Below are positions 53,745 through 62,952 of a DNA stretch of 64,000 nucleotides, piece by piece; position 1 is the stretch's first letter, and each line of letters opens with the position of its first letter. The stretch is from Fontibacterium meridianamericanum. GTDB lineage: Bacteria > Pseudomonadota > Alphaproteobacteria > Pelagibacterales > Pelagibacteraceae. The stretch is from positions 1 through 64,000 of the forward strand of contig CBDDYR010000003.1 in assembly GCA_965235635.1 (NCBI GenBank). Reading direction: 5' to 3'. Made by a program: the position numbers and the translations under genes. The notes beneath the pieces were generated by a model. The model had not been told where the DNA came from. It worked only from the letters and a program-made list of their open reading frames with translations, and did no database searches.

Positions 53745-56297
53745 ATGCCTGAAAATTTACAAAAAAAACCTCAAAGTAATTCATACGAAGCAGACTCCAT
53801 TAAAGTTTTAAAAGGTTTAGATGCCGTTAGAAAAAGACCAGGAATGTACATTGGTGACACAGACGATGGCACTGGTCTGCACCACATGGTTTTTGAAGTT
53901 ATTGATAATTCTATTGATGAGGCTTTAGCAGGCCACTGTAATGAGATTTATGTTTCATTAAATAAAGATCAGAGCGTTACCGTTGAAGATAATGGTAGAG
54001 GTATCCCTGTTGATATGCATAAAGAAGAAGGAATATCTGCAGCAGAAGTAATTATGACCCAGTTGCATTCTGGAGGAAAATTTGATCATGACTCATATAA
54101 GATTTCGGGAGGATTACATGGAGTAGGTGTTTCCGTGGTTAATGCTTTGTCTGAAAATTTAAAATTAAATATTTTTCGAAAAAATAAAGAGTACTTTGCA
54201 GAATTTAAAGATGGAGTTACTACAAAACCTTTAAAACAAATTGGTGATGCGAAAAAATCAAATGGAACTTCAGTAACTTTTTTACCTTCAAAAAAAATAT
54301 TTACAACCACAGTATTTGATATCAATATTTTAAAAAAAAGAATTAAAGAATTAGCTTACCTTAATAAAAGTATTAAGATTATTTTAGAAGATAAGCGTGA
54401 GGAGAAAATAAAAAGATCTGAATATAAGTTTGAAGGCGGTATTGCAGAATTTGTAATTGATCTTGATAAAAATAAAGAAAAACTTAAGTCAGAAACAGGT
54501 GAAAATCTTTTTATAAAACCAATTTATATTTCAGGAAATAAAAATGATATTCAATTAGAAGTAGCCCTAGTTTGGAATGCAGGTTATCAAGAACAAATTG
54601 TTACTTTTACAAACAACATACCACAAAAGGATGGCGGTACTCATTTAGTTGGTTTTAGAAATGCATTAACTAGAACTATAAATAAATATGTTGTTGATAA
54701 TAGTATTTTAAAGAAAGAAAAAATTTCAGTAACGGGAGATGATGTTAGGGAAGGATTAACCGCAATAATTTCTGTAAAAGTTAAGGACCCTAAATTTTCA
54801 TCTCAAACCAAAGAAAAATTAGTATCCTCAGAAGTTCGCCCAGTAGTAGAAGGAATAATTAATGAGAAACTTGAAGTGTGGTTTGACCAAAATAACAAAA
54901 TTACAAAAGCACTAGTCAATAAGATTTCACAAGCTGCATTGGCACGTGAGCTTGCTAGAAAAGCAAGGGAGAGCGTTAGAAGAAAAAGTGCTTTAGATAT
55001 TTCTAGTTTGCCAGGCAAATTAGCTGATTGTCAGACAAAGGATAAAGATAAAGCAGAACTATTTATAGTTGAGGGGGATTCAGCAGGCGGATCCGCTAAA
55101 CAAGCAAGAAATAGAGAATTTCAGGCTGTATTGCCCTTAAGAGGAAAGATTTTAAATACTTATGTTGATTCAAAGAATAATGGGTCAACTAAGCTAGATC
55201 CTGCAGAGGCCAAAAAGGTTTATGCAAAGATGCTTTCCTCAAACGAAATTATAACTTTGATTAATGCCATTGGAACTGGATTTGATGATTTTAGTATTGA
55301 AAAGTTAAGATACGGAAAAATTATTATTATGACCGATGCTGACGTTGATGGATCACATATAAGAACCCTATTATTAACTTTTTTCAATAATGAACCATTT
55401 AATGAACTTATTAAAAATGGAAAAATTTATATAGCCCAACCACCATTATATAAAATTAAAGTAGGTAAAAAAATATCTTACATTAAAAACGATGAGGAAC
55501 TTTTTGATATTACCATTGATACTGCTAGAGAAAATATTAAATTTTTTTCAGAAGAAAACGGTAAAGCGAAGGAAGAAAATTTTGATGAGATTGTAAAACA
55601 TTGTAGAAGATTTGATTCAAGAATAAAAAATCTAGGAAAAGATTTTGACAAAGAATTAGTTGAGGCTCTAACAGTAGTTGGAAGTTTTTACAAAGATAAA
55701 AAAGATTTTTTAATTAGAGATGACTCTAATGGTAAGAAAAAAGAAGGTGCCATTCAGGCAGCAGCAGAATATTTAAATAAATGTGAAAACAATTCTGAAA
55801 ATAATTTATGGACTGGTTCTTTTAAAGATAATTTATTTGTTTTAGAAAAAAAATATTACGAAGAAAATATTGTAAAAAAATTAAGTTTAGATTTTTTAGA
55901 TACTAAGCATGTAGAGGAATTAAGTTTGCTAGGTGACATGTTGAAAGTTTTTAGAAAAAAATGTCACATGATTAATTCAACTAACGAAAAGATCGACATT
56001 TATTCGCCGGTAGATTTTTTAAAGAGAATAATAGAGGAAGGAAAAAAATCTATTTCTATACAGCGATTTAAAGGATTAGGAGAAATGAATCCAGAGGAAT
56101 TATGGGAAACAACTTTAAACCCTGAAAATAATACCTTATTAAAAGTAAATTATTCTGGAAATGATGTTGATAATGAAACTACTAACCCAGGAGATCGTGA
56201 CAGAGAAATTTTCAAGATTTTAATGGGAGAAGATGTTGTTCCTAGAAAAGATTTTATTAATAAAAACGCTATTAATGTAAATAATCTAGATATCTAG
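53745..56297 (+). CDS. gyrB: DNA gyrase subunit B
   Basis: The 850-residue protein has the GHKL ATPase with VRKRPGMYIGDTDDGTGLHH and SGGLHGVGVSVVNALS. The TOPRIM domain has EGDSAGGSAKQARNR, PLRGKILN and DADVDGSHIRTLLL, and IQRFKGLGEMNPEELWETT lies near the end. It drives negative supercoiling together with GyrA, which is not in the window. A 62-bp gap to recF holds a TTGTCC element and TATAAA, so it may have its own promoter. regB follows after 4 bp. Confidence 0.97.
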   Translation: MPENLQKKPQSNSYEADSIKVLKGLDAVRKRPGMYIGDTDDGTGLHHMVFEVIDNSIDEALAGHCNEIYVSLNKDQSVTVEDNGRGIPVDMHKEEGISAAEVIMTQLHSGGKFDHDSYKISGGLHGVGVSVVNALSENLKLNIFRKNKEYFAEFKDGVTTKPLKQIGDAKKSNGTSVTFLPSKKIFTTTVFDINILKKRIKELAYLNKSIKIILEDKREEKIKRSEYKFEGGIAEFVIDLDKNKEKLKSETGENLFIKPIYISGNKNDIQLEVALVWNAGYQEQIVTFTNNIPQKDGGTHLVGFRNALTRTINKYVVDNSILKKEKISVTGDDVREGLTAIISVKVKDPKFSSQTKEKLVSSEVRPVVEGIINEKLEVWFDQNNKITKALVNKISQAALARELARKARESVRRKSALDISSLPGKLADCQTKDKDKAELFIVEGDSAGGSAKQARNREFQAVLPLRGKILNTYVDSKNNGSTKLDPAEAKKVYAKMLSSNEIITLINAIGTGFDDFSIEKLRYGKIIIMTDADVDGSHIRTLLLTFFNNEPFNELIKNGKIYIAQPPLYKIKVGKKISYIKNDEELFDITIDTARENIKFFSEENGKAKEENFDEIVKHCRRFDSRIKNLGKDFDKELVEALTVVGSFYKDKKDFLIRDDSNGKKKEGAIQAAAEYLNKCENNSENNLWTGSFKDNLFVLEKKYYEENIVKKLSLDFLDTKHVEELSLLGDMLKVFRKKCHMINSTNEKIDIYSPVDFLKRIIEEGKKSISIQRFKGLGEMNPEELWETTLNPENNTLLKVNYSGNDVDNETTNPGDRDREIFKILMGEDVVPRKDFINKNAINVNNLDI

Positions 56298-56301
56298 TTT
56301 A

Positions 56302-57594
56302 ATGAATTTAGCAAAATCACCAGAGCTAAATGATAATCAGATAAAACTTTTAACACTTATTAATATTCGCTGGGTCGCAATTCTCGGTCAGTTTACGACA
56401 ATATCTATTGTATATTATTACTTTAATTTTAATTTTAATATTAGGTATTGTTATTTATTAGTTTTATTTTCTTCTTTTCTTAATATTTTTCTTCAAATTA
56501 GATCAAAAAAAACTGATCTATTATCTAATAAACAAGCCACTTTAAGCATTTTATATGATTTATTTCAGTTATTTGGATTATTATTCTTAACTGGAGGGCT
56601 AACAAATCCATTTTCAATATTAATTGTCGCTCCGATTACAATTGCTTCAGGATTTTTAAATTTAAGAAGTAGTATTCTGATTGGATTTTTATCAATTATA
56701 TTAATTATTATCTTATCGTTTTTTTATTTTGAATTACCAGGGCTTGAAAATAATTACTATTTTCCAAAGTTTTATATTCTAGGATTAGCATTAGCATTGT
56801 GTACAGCTATAATATTTTTAGCAATTTATTCACAACGATTGGCAATGGAGAGCGCACAAAGAAATGAAGCTTTCAATGTTTTGCAACAAATTTTTTTAAG
56901 AGAGCAGGAATTAAAATCTTTAGGAGGACTCGCGGCAGCAGCAGCACATGAATTAGGAACTCCCTTAAATACAATATCTTTAGTTGCTAAAGAGTTAAAG
57001 AAAGAATTAGGTTTAAATAAAAAATTTAATCAAGATTTAGATTTGCTTATTTCTCAATCTAAAAGATGTAGTGAGATATTAAAACAGATTTCAAAAAATC
57101 CCTATACAGAAAAAGAGGATAAGTTTTTTGATAAAGCGTCGTTTAAAATTATTGTTCATGAGATTATTGACTCATTTAAAGATTTGAGTAAGAAAAAAAT
57201 TATTATCAACGAGGATGATTATAAAAAAGATTATCTAATCACAAAAAAAATTGAAATTATTTACAGTCTTAAAAATATCATTGATAATGCTTTAAAGTTT
57301 TCATCAAATAAAACTGAGATTTTTTTGTTATCCAACGAAGATGAATTAAGAATAAAAGTGATAGATGATGGAGTAGGTTTTTCAAATCAAATATTAGGAT
57401 TTTTAGGTGATCCTTATATTAAAAAAAAAGATTTAGATAATAATAAAGAAGGTTTGGGTCTTGGTATTTTTATAGCAAAAGTTTTTCTAGAAAGACTATC
57501 TGCTATCATTAATTTTTACAATTTAGAAGATAAAGGCGCCGTCGTTGATATCTTATGGCAGAAAAAAGATTTAATTAATTTAGAGCTTATATAG
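56302..57594 (+). CDS. regB: Redox-responsive sensor histidine kinase RegB/ActS
   Basis: The 430-residue protein has about six transmembrane helices (residues 20-175). The fully conserved RegB quinone-site heptapeptide appears as GGLTNPF (98-104). The H-box is AAAHELGTPLNTISL with phospho-acceptor His216. Cys256 in RCSEIL lies where RegB proteins carry a redox-active Cys. The ATPase part has NIIDNALKFSS, DDGVGF and GLGLGIFIAK. It senses quinone or thiol redox state and phosphorylates RegA, encoded 4.3 kb downstream. It sits directly after gyrB, an unusual place. The 3' end overlaps aguA by 8 bp. Confidence 0.92.
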   Translation: MNLAKSPELNDNQIKLLTLINIRWVAILGQFTTISIVYYYFNFNFNIRYCYLLVLFSSFLNIFLQIRSKKTDLLSNKQATLSILYDLFQLFGLLFLTGGLTNPFSILIVAPITIASGFLNLRSSILIGFLSIILIIILSFFYFELPGLENNYYFPKFYILGLALALCTAIIFLAIYSQRLAMESAQRNEAFNVLQQIFLREQELKSLGGLAAAAAHELGTPLNTISLVAKELKKELGLNKKFNQDLDLLISQSKRCSEILKQISKNPYTEKEDKFFDKASFKIIVHEIIDSFKDLSKKKIIINEDDYKKDYLITKKIEIIYSLKNIIDNALKFSSNKTEIFLLSNEDELRIKVIDDGVGFSNQILGFLGDPYIKKKDLDNNKEGLGLGIFIAKVFLERLSAIINFYNLEDKGAVVDILWQKKDLINLELI

Positions 57595-58657
57595 CTGGCT
57601 CTTGTTGTGTCATACAATGAATTGCTCCAAATCCCCAAATAAGATCACGACAATTAATTGGAACAATTTTTCTATCTTTAAAATGTTTTTCTAAAATTTG
57701 AAAAGCTTTATCATCATTTTTGTCTTCAAAGATTGGAAGTAATACAATTTTATTTGCTATATAAAAATTTAAATAACTGGCGGGTACTCTAGTATCATCA
57801 ATGATTAGAGGAGACGGCATTGGAATTTCTACGATGGTATTTTGTTTACCTATGTGATTTCTAGATTTTTTTAAGATTTTTAAATTCTCATTTAATGCTG
57901 AGAAATTTTCATCATTTTTTTGATACTCGATTGCTGTAAATATTTTATCATCATCAAAAAATCTTGTAATATCATCGATATGCCCGTGGGTATCATCGCC
58001 AACAATTCCTTTATTAAGCCAAATAAAATTTTTGATATTTAAACTTTCGCTTAAGATTATTTCTAATTTTTCTCTACTTAGTCCAGGATTTCTTTCTTGC
58101 ACTTTGCTTAATAAACATTCTTTTGTAGCGATTAAAGTTCCTTTTCCATTTACATCAATTGCACCACCTTCCAATATAACATCTTTAATTTTATTTTTAA
58201 TTTTTGCTTTTACATCTATTAGTTCTATATTTTTAATTTTTGCTATTTGTGGTTTAATAGCATTGTCAAAATTATAGTCCTTATATTTTGCCCATGCATT
58301 GAAATGAAAGTTAGTCATGATCTTTTTTTTTAAAAGATCGTTTACTAAAAAAATAGGTCCAGTGTCTCTAGTCCAAACTCTATTTGTTTTAATAATATGA
58401 AAATTAACCCTGTTAAGGTTTGTTTGTTCTTTAATTAAGATTTTTTTGATATTTTTTTTTACTATTTTTGATTGAATTAAAATATCAACATTTTGAACCT
58501 TAGATAATGCTGAAGTTATTTTAGCAAAAGTGGATGGAATATTTTCAAATTTATCTGGCCAGTCATTTTTATTGTGAGGCCATGCTAACCATGTAGAGCT
58601 TTGCTTTTCCCACTCTGCTGGCATTCTATAACCCAAAGAAGCCAGATTATCATTCAT
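57587..58657 (-). CDS. aguA: Agmatine deiminase AguA
   Basis: The 356-residue protein of the peptidyl-arginine-deiminase-like superfamily starts with GYRMPAEWEKQSSTWLAWPHN. It has NRVWTRDTGPIF, VLEGGAIDVNGKGT and DDTHGHIDDITRF, and the nucleophile Cys348 lies in GAIHCMTQQ at the C-terminus. It converts agmatine to N-carbamoylputrescine. It is the last gene of the four-gene polyamine operon and overlaps aguB by 8 bp. Its 3' end overlaps regB by 8 bp. Confidence 0.94.
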   Translation of the reverse strand: MNDNLASLGYRMPAEWEKQSSTWLAWPHNKNDWPDKFENIPSTFAKITSALSKVQNVDILIQSKIVKKNIKKILIKEQTNLNRVNFHIIKTNRVWTRDTGPIFLVNDLLKKKIMTNFHFNAWAKYKDYNFDNAIKPQIAKIKNIELIDVKAKIKNKIKDVILEGGAIDVNGKGTLIATKECLLSKVQERNPGLSREKLEIILSESLNIKNFIWLNKGIVGDDTHGHIDDITRFFDDDKIFTAIEYQKNDENFSALNENLKILKKSRNHIGKQNTIVEIPMPSPLIIDDTRVPASYLNFYIANKIVLLPIFEDKNDDKAFQILEKHFKDRKIVPINCRDLIWGFGAIHCMTQQEPAI

Positions 58658-59531
58658 CGGAAGGATTTTTTAATAAACCGTGGTATTGGTCAATTCTTCT
58701 GTCTCTTAGGAATGGCCAGTGTTGTCTTACTTTTTCAACTTTACTTATATCAATATTACAAACAATAACTTCCTCTTTGTCATTGCTGGCCTCTGCAATA
58801 ATGTTTCCGTTAGGGTCAAAAACGATTGAATTGCCCCAGAATTCAATAGATTTATCTTTTTTACCTTCAATGCCCACTCTATTAACAGAAACAACGTATG
58901 CTCCATTTGCTATAGCGTGTGATCTTTGAATTGTAAGCCATGCGTTTAATTGCGATTTACCAAATTCTTTTTTCTCACGTAAATGCCAGCCTATTGCTGT
59001 TGGATAAAATATAATCTCTGCACCTTTTAAAGCTGTTAAACGTGCCGCCTCTGGGAACCACTGATCCCAGCATATTAATGTTCCAATTTTACCGTATTTC
59101 GTGTTGAAGCTTTTAAAACCTAAGTCACCTGGAGTGAAATAAAACTTTTCATAATACTGAGGATCGTCAGGAATGTGCATTTTTCGATAATGACCAAAAA
59201 TCTTTCCTTTTTCATCAATCACCACACATGAGTTATGATAGAGGCCTGCAATTTTCTTTTCAAAAAGAGGAACGATTATTATTACGCTTATTTTTTTTGC
59301 TAAATCACATAATGCATCAGTAGTCTTCCCGGGTATTTTTTCTGCTATTGCAAAGTTATCGTGATTTTCTTCTTGGCAAAAATAATGCGTTAGAAATAGC
59401 TCTGGCAAACAAACAATTTTTGCTCCTTTTTTTTTTGCTAATTTTATTTTTTCAATGGCTTTAGATAGATTTTTTTTTGGATCAACGTCCATCTTCATCT
59501 GCACCAAAGCTACTTTAGTTAGTGAAGACAT
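58650..59531 (-). CDS. aguB: N-carbamoylputrescine amidase AguB
   Basis: The 293-residue carbon-nitrogen hydrolase has the catalytic triad Glu44 (CLPELFLTHYF), Lys117 (HYRKMHIPDD) and Cys154 (LICWDQWFPEAARL). The WFPEAARL and YFTPGDLGF segments fit AguB rather than a general nitrilase. It hydrolyses N-carbamoylputrescine to putrescine, the step after AguA, and the two genes overlap by 8 bp. A DHS-like gene precedes it by 3 bp. Confidence 0.94.
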   Translation of the reverse strand: MSSLTKVALVQMKMDVDPKKNLSKAIEKIKLAKKKGAKIVCLPELFLTHYFCQEENHDNFAIAEKIPGKTTDALCDLAKKISVIIIVPLFEKKIAGLYHNSCVVIDEKGKIFGHYRKMHIPDDPQYYEKFYFTPGDLGFKSFNTKYGKIGTLICWDQWFPEAARLTALKGAEIIFYPTAIGWHLREKKEFGKSQLNAWLTIQRSHAIANGAYVVSVNRVGIEGKKDKSIEFWGNSIVFDPNGNIIAEASNDKEEVIVCNIDISKVEKVRQHWPFLRDRRIDQYHGLLKNPSDE

Positions 59532-59534
59532 TGT

Positions 59535-60581
59535 TTATTTAAATAATTTAGAAAAACTCCTTTTAGGTCTATTTTTCCAGTAGCCTCTATGAAATGCATC
59601 ACTCGCTATAAGAGGGATAACGCTTGTTGCTTCAGCAAAAACCATTTGTTCTCTTGCTGTATCTACTTTTCCCCATGAGCTTGCTTCTTTTAATGTAGAA
59701 GAACTACATGCTCCATCTCTAACGTCAGCAACAGTAATTTGTATAGCGTATTTATGCATATCAACTTCTTTTCCTAAAAGTTCAGCACATATAACCGTAT
59801 CCTGAATATAGTTTTTAGGAACGCCACCACCAATCATTAATAAACCTGAAGTTTTTGATTTAATTTTAATTTCAGTAAGTTCTCTAAAATCTCTTACAGA
59901 GTCAATTGTTAAATGTTTTTTTGGATTTCTTTCCTGGTGCATTACTAAACCAAATCCGGCACTTGAATCTGTAAAAGCAGGGCAGAATATTGGCACATCA
60001 TTTTCGTAAGCAAGTTGAATTAAAGATTCTTTTTTCTTTGAATGTTTTGTTAAATATTTTCCCATTTCTTTTATGAATTCACGAGAAGTATAAGGTCTAG
60101 GTTCTAATTGATCTGCTATTTCGCCAACTGTTTTATCGCAAGCCTGTAGCTGGTCTTCATCAATGTAAGTATCGTATATTCTGTCGATATAGTGTTCTCT
60201 TAATACATTATCATTTTGAAATTGGGATCCTTGGTAGTGTTTAAAGCCTAAGGCCTCAAAGAAATCCATATCAACAATAGAAGCCCCTGTTGAAACGATA
60301 GCATCAACCATGTTGTTTTTAACTAGATCGGCATAAACTTTCATACATCCTGCAGCAGAAGTTGATCCTGCTAAAGTTAAGAAAATAGTACAGTTTTTAT
60401 CGTTTAACATTTCATTATAGATTTGTGCTGCGTTAGCCGTTTCTCTAGATGTAAAGGACATTTTAGACATGCCATCTATGATGGGTCTTGCATCAAAAGA
60501 GGTAATATCAATGTGTTCAATAGCTTTGTTTAAAAAGCTAGATTTGTTGTGACCTATAGTTGGATTTGAGGATTTGCTCAT
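59535..60581 (-). CDS. Deoxyhypusine-synthase-like protein (probable polyamine synthase)
   Basis: The 348-residue protein has the deoxyhypusine synthase fold: LTLAGSTSAAGCMKVYADLV and IVSTGASIVDMDFFEALG for NAD binding, GLLMIGGGVPKN, and Lys305 in EASSWGKVD at the position of the aminobutyl-carrying active-site Lys. Bacteria lack the eIF5A substrate, and DHS-like bacterial enzymes have been described as making homospermidine or related polyamines. That fits its place between a decarboxylase gene (one-base overlap) and aguB (3 bp). The actual substrate is not fixed by sequence. Confidence 0.88.
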   Translation of the reverse strand: MSKSSNPTIGHNKSSFLNKAIEHIDITSFDARPIIDGMSKMSFTSRETANAAQIYNEMLNDKNCTIFLTLAGSTSAAGCMKVYADLVKNNMVDAIVSTGASIVDMDFFEALGFKHYQGSQFQNDNVLREHYIDRIYDTYIDEDQLQACDKTVGEIADQLEPRPYTSREFIKEMGKYLTKHSKKKESLIQLAYENDVPIFCPAFTDSSAGFGLVMHQERNPKKHLTIDSVRDFRELTEIKIKSKTSGLLMIGGGVPKNYIQDTVICAELLGKEVDMHKYAIQITVADVRDGACSSSTLKEASSWGKVDTAREQMVFAEATSVIPLIASDAFHRGYWKNRPKRSFSKLFK

Positions 60582-61771
60582 TAAGCAACAAGATAATTGC
60601 TTTTGTATTCCTCATCTTGTTCATTTTGATAAACTGACATTATTGGTTTGTCTTCGATTTCGAAAATGTCATCTGAGTAAAAGCCGTTAAATTTGGTTCT
60701 AAAAGTTAAGCCGTAACTTCCTAATTGTCCAATCTCTATATAATCACCTTCTTTTAAATTATTTGGCAACATGTAAGGACCTTTCATAAAATCCATACTA
60801 TCGCAAGTTGGTCCATAAAAATTAAAAGGAGTTAAACGTCTGCTTAAATCTTTTCCAGTATCAACAACTTTTGTTGGAAAAATAAAATTTGGAAATCCTG
60901 CATCAAATAAAGATCCGTAAGTTCCATCATTAATATAAAGACTTTGTTTTTTTCTAAGTTCAACTTTAACAATAGTAGAACCGCTTTCAGCAACGATAGC
61001 TCTTCCTGGTTCGCAAATTAATTCTGGTTGTTTAGGTAAATTTAATTTGTTTACTGCTTTTTTAATTTCTTCCATGTAGTTTTCTAGTGGTTGTGGATAT
61101 AAATCTGGATACTTAGAAGGGAAACCTCCGCCTACATTTATAATATCAGGTGTAATTCCTGATTTTAAAATTATATTTCCAATTTCTTTAATTCCTTTTG
61201 AGTAAGATACAGGATGCATACATTGTGATCCAACGTGGAAACTTACACCAAGCTTTTTAACAAGTGGTCTTACTAATTTTATTAAATTAACAGCTTCAGC
61301 TGGAGAAGCTCCAAATTTTTTTGAAAGATCAATTTCAGAATGTTCATTAGAAACAAATATTCTTAAATATAAAGTTAAATCTTTTGCATCTTTAGTTGCT
61401 TCAAAAATTTTAATTAATTCATCTTTTGTATCAAAAGAAAAATCTCTCACACCAAAATTAAAATATGCTTCTTCAATACTCTTTCTATTTTTTACTGTGT
61501 GCATAAAATAAAGTTTTGCATCTTTTGCAATCGACTTAACTAATTTAATTTCTTCTAGAGAGGCTACATCAAAATTTGTGATTCCATTTTGATAGATGTG
61601 TTTAATAACACTTTTGTGAGGATTTGTTTTTACAGCGTATAGGGGTTTCCCCGGAAAATTATTTACAAAAAAATTGCAAGCCAGTTTTATACTTTCTGGT
61701 CGAATACAATATACAGGATTTACTGGTTGAAGATCTCTGACTAAGTCAGAAACAGAATTAAACTTTTTCAA
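60581..61771 (-). CDS. Ornithine/lysine-type decarboxylase (PLP fold III)
   Basis: The 396-residue alanine-racemase-fold decarboxylase has the PLP Lys48 in PLYAVKTNPHK, the phosphate-site VGGGFPSKY, CEPGRAIVAESG, and the conserved GPTCDSMD with Cys323 that reaches into the partner subunit. This pattern matches ornithine or ornithine/lysine decarboxylases, not the larger arginine decarboxylase SpeA. The product would be putrescine (or cadaverine). It is the first gene of the polyamine operon, preceded by an AAAGGAC ribosome-binding site and a 168-bp gap shared with divergent regA. Confidence 0.9.
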   Translation of the reverse strand: MKKFNSVSDLVRDLQPVNPVYCIRPESIKLACNFFVNNFPGKPLYAVKTNPHKSVIKHIYQNGITNFDVASLEEIKLVKSIAKDAKLYFMHTVKNRKSIEEAYFNFGVRDFSFDTKDELIKIFEATKDAKDLTLYLRIFVSNEHSEIDLSKKFGASPAEAVNLIKLVRPLVKKLGVSFHVGSQCMHPVSYSKGIKEIGNIILKSGITPDIINVGGGFPSKYPDLYPQPLENYMEEIKKAVNKLNLPKQPELICEPGRAIVAESGSTIVKVELRKKQSLYINDGTYGSLFDAGFPNFIFPTKVVDTGKDLSRRLTPFNFYGPTCDSMDFMKGPYMLPNNLKEGDYIEIGQLGSYGLTFRTKFNGFYSDDIFEIEDKPIMSVYQNEQDEEYKSNYLVA

Positions 61772-61901
61772 TTCTTGTTATGTCCTTTTGTTAAAAAATT
61801 ATTATTAATTAACCAATTGAGTCGGCAATTAAAGCTATTTTTAATTTCTGTAAAGTATTTATTTAGGGTAAGAAAAATTTTTTCCACACTGTGTCCATAG
61901 C

Positions 61902-61930
61902 TTGAGATCGGGTTCGGGAAGGACTATATT
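61902..61930 (+). promoter_or_regulatory. Promoter of regA
   Basis: TTGAGA (61902-61907) and TATATT (61925-61930) are exactly 17 bp apart. Transcription would start at about 61937-61939, at or just before the ATG at 61940, so the message is predicted to be leaderless. The spacer is unusually G-rich for this genome. A short palindrome CACACTGTG (61886-61894) lies just upstream of the -35 element and could be an operator. Confidence 0.55.
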
Positions 61931-61939
61931 CAGGTCTCG

Positions 61940-62506
61940 ATGAATAAAACTTTAACCTCAAAAGTGAATTTAGGACAGTTCGAGAACAAATCTTTGCTCA
62001 TAGTGGATGACGATGACCCATTTCGAAACAGACTTTCAAAAGCCATGGAAAATAAAGGTTTTTTTGTCACCTCAGCCTCTAGCGTTGCTGAAGCAAACCA
62101 AAAAGTTAAAGCCGCACCCCCAACTTTTGCTATCATAGACCTTAGACTGAACGATGGCAGTGGTCTGGATGTTGTTAAAGAGATACATAAAGTCAAGGCT
62201 GATAGCAGAATTATAGTTTTAACTGGCTATGGAAACATTCCAACGGCCGTTGCGGCAGTCAAATCTGGAGCTATAGACTACCTTGCTAAGCCTGCTGACG
62301 CCGAAGATTTAGAGGCCGCTTTATTGGCAGATAAAGATAAGAAAGCAATACCCCCAGAGAACCCAATGTCGGCTGATAGGGTAAAATGGGAACATATTCA
62401 GAGAGTTTTTGAATTATGCGACCGAAATGTTTCTGAGACTGCCAGAAGGCTTAAGATGCATAGAAGAACTCTTCAAAGAATACTTTCGAAAAGATCTCCA
62501 AAGTAA
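61940..62506 (+). CDS. regA: Redox response regulator RegA/ActR
   Basis: The 188-residue protein has a receiver domain with the acidic pocket SLLIVDDDDPFRNRL and phospho-acceptor Asp67 in FAIIDLRLNDGSGL, then VLTGYGNIPTAVAAV and the Lys of YLAKPAD. A proline-bearing linker leads to a Fis-type helix-turn-helix, NVSETARRLKMHRRTLQRIL, nearly identical across RegA/ActR/PrrA proteins. It regulates energy metabolism genes by redox state together with RegB. Its G+C content is visibly higher than that of its neighbours, which fits the family's strong conservation. Confidence 0.94.
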   Translation: MNKTLTSKVNLGQFENKSLLIVDDDDPFRNRLSKAMENKGFFVTSASSVAEANQKVKAAPPTFAIIDLRLNDGSGLDVVKEIHKVKADSRIIVLTGYGNIPTAVAAVKSGAIDYLAKPADAEDLEAALLADKDKKAIPPENPMSADRVKWEHIQRVFELCDRNVSETARRLKMHRRTLQRILSKRSPK

Positions 62507-62932
62507 CTAGTTATTTTTACAAGACCTGAAGTAAGTATTTTGTATTAATATTCTTTTGTTTGGTCCTGTTATTAAGTGATCAATTTTAAATAAATTATTA
62601 TTTATTACTTTTAAATATGTTTTGTAGGTATCTTTTTTACAAAAGTACCAAGAAACAAGACTCTCTTTGAGGTTATTGTTAAATTTTTGATAAATTTTAT
62701 TTTTTTTATCACCTAGCAAAAAGTAAAATTTTATATAATTCTTATTTTCAATTATATCAAATTGTTGGTAGCCAGATATTGCATTTTCATTACCTTTTTT
62801 GTGAATTAGGCTTTTTTCTTCATAATGATAATTATTTAATTTTTTAGATTTTAAAGAAACTAAGCCTTCGCCTAAAAAGCCATTTGATATTTTTTTCTTT
62901 AAATACCAAGAACCTAAAAGGTTTTTGAACAT
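62507..62932 (-). CDS. DUF6314-like protein of unknown function
   Basis: The 141-residue protein has no signal peptide and is predicted to be beta-rich. The pattern LLGSWYLKKKISNGFLGEG at the start, YHYEEKSLI, a central KFYFLLGD, CKKDTYKTYLKV and the C-terminal LITGPNKRILIQNTYFR resembles the DUF6314 family. That family is a single-domain barrel of unknown role with a conserved GP-K and terminal Y-R. It is convergent with regA (no gap) and follows bioY on the minus strand after 20 bp. I infer family membership only; no function is proposed. Confidence 0.6.
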   Translation of the reverse strand: MFKNLLGSWYLKKKISNGFLGEGLVSLKSKKLNNYHYEEKSLIHKKGNENAISGYQQFDIIENKNYIKFYFLLGDKKNKIYQKFNNNLKESLVSWYFCKKDTYKTYLKVINNNLFKIDHLITGPNKRILIQNTYFRSCKNN

Positions 62933-62952
62933 TTATAATTAGATATTAAAAT

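Noticed and set aside
61880..61888. TTTTCCACA as a DnaA box
   Set aside because: It differs from TTATCCACA by one base, is single, and lies in the regA promoter region; one near match is expected by chance in AT-rich DNA.
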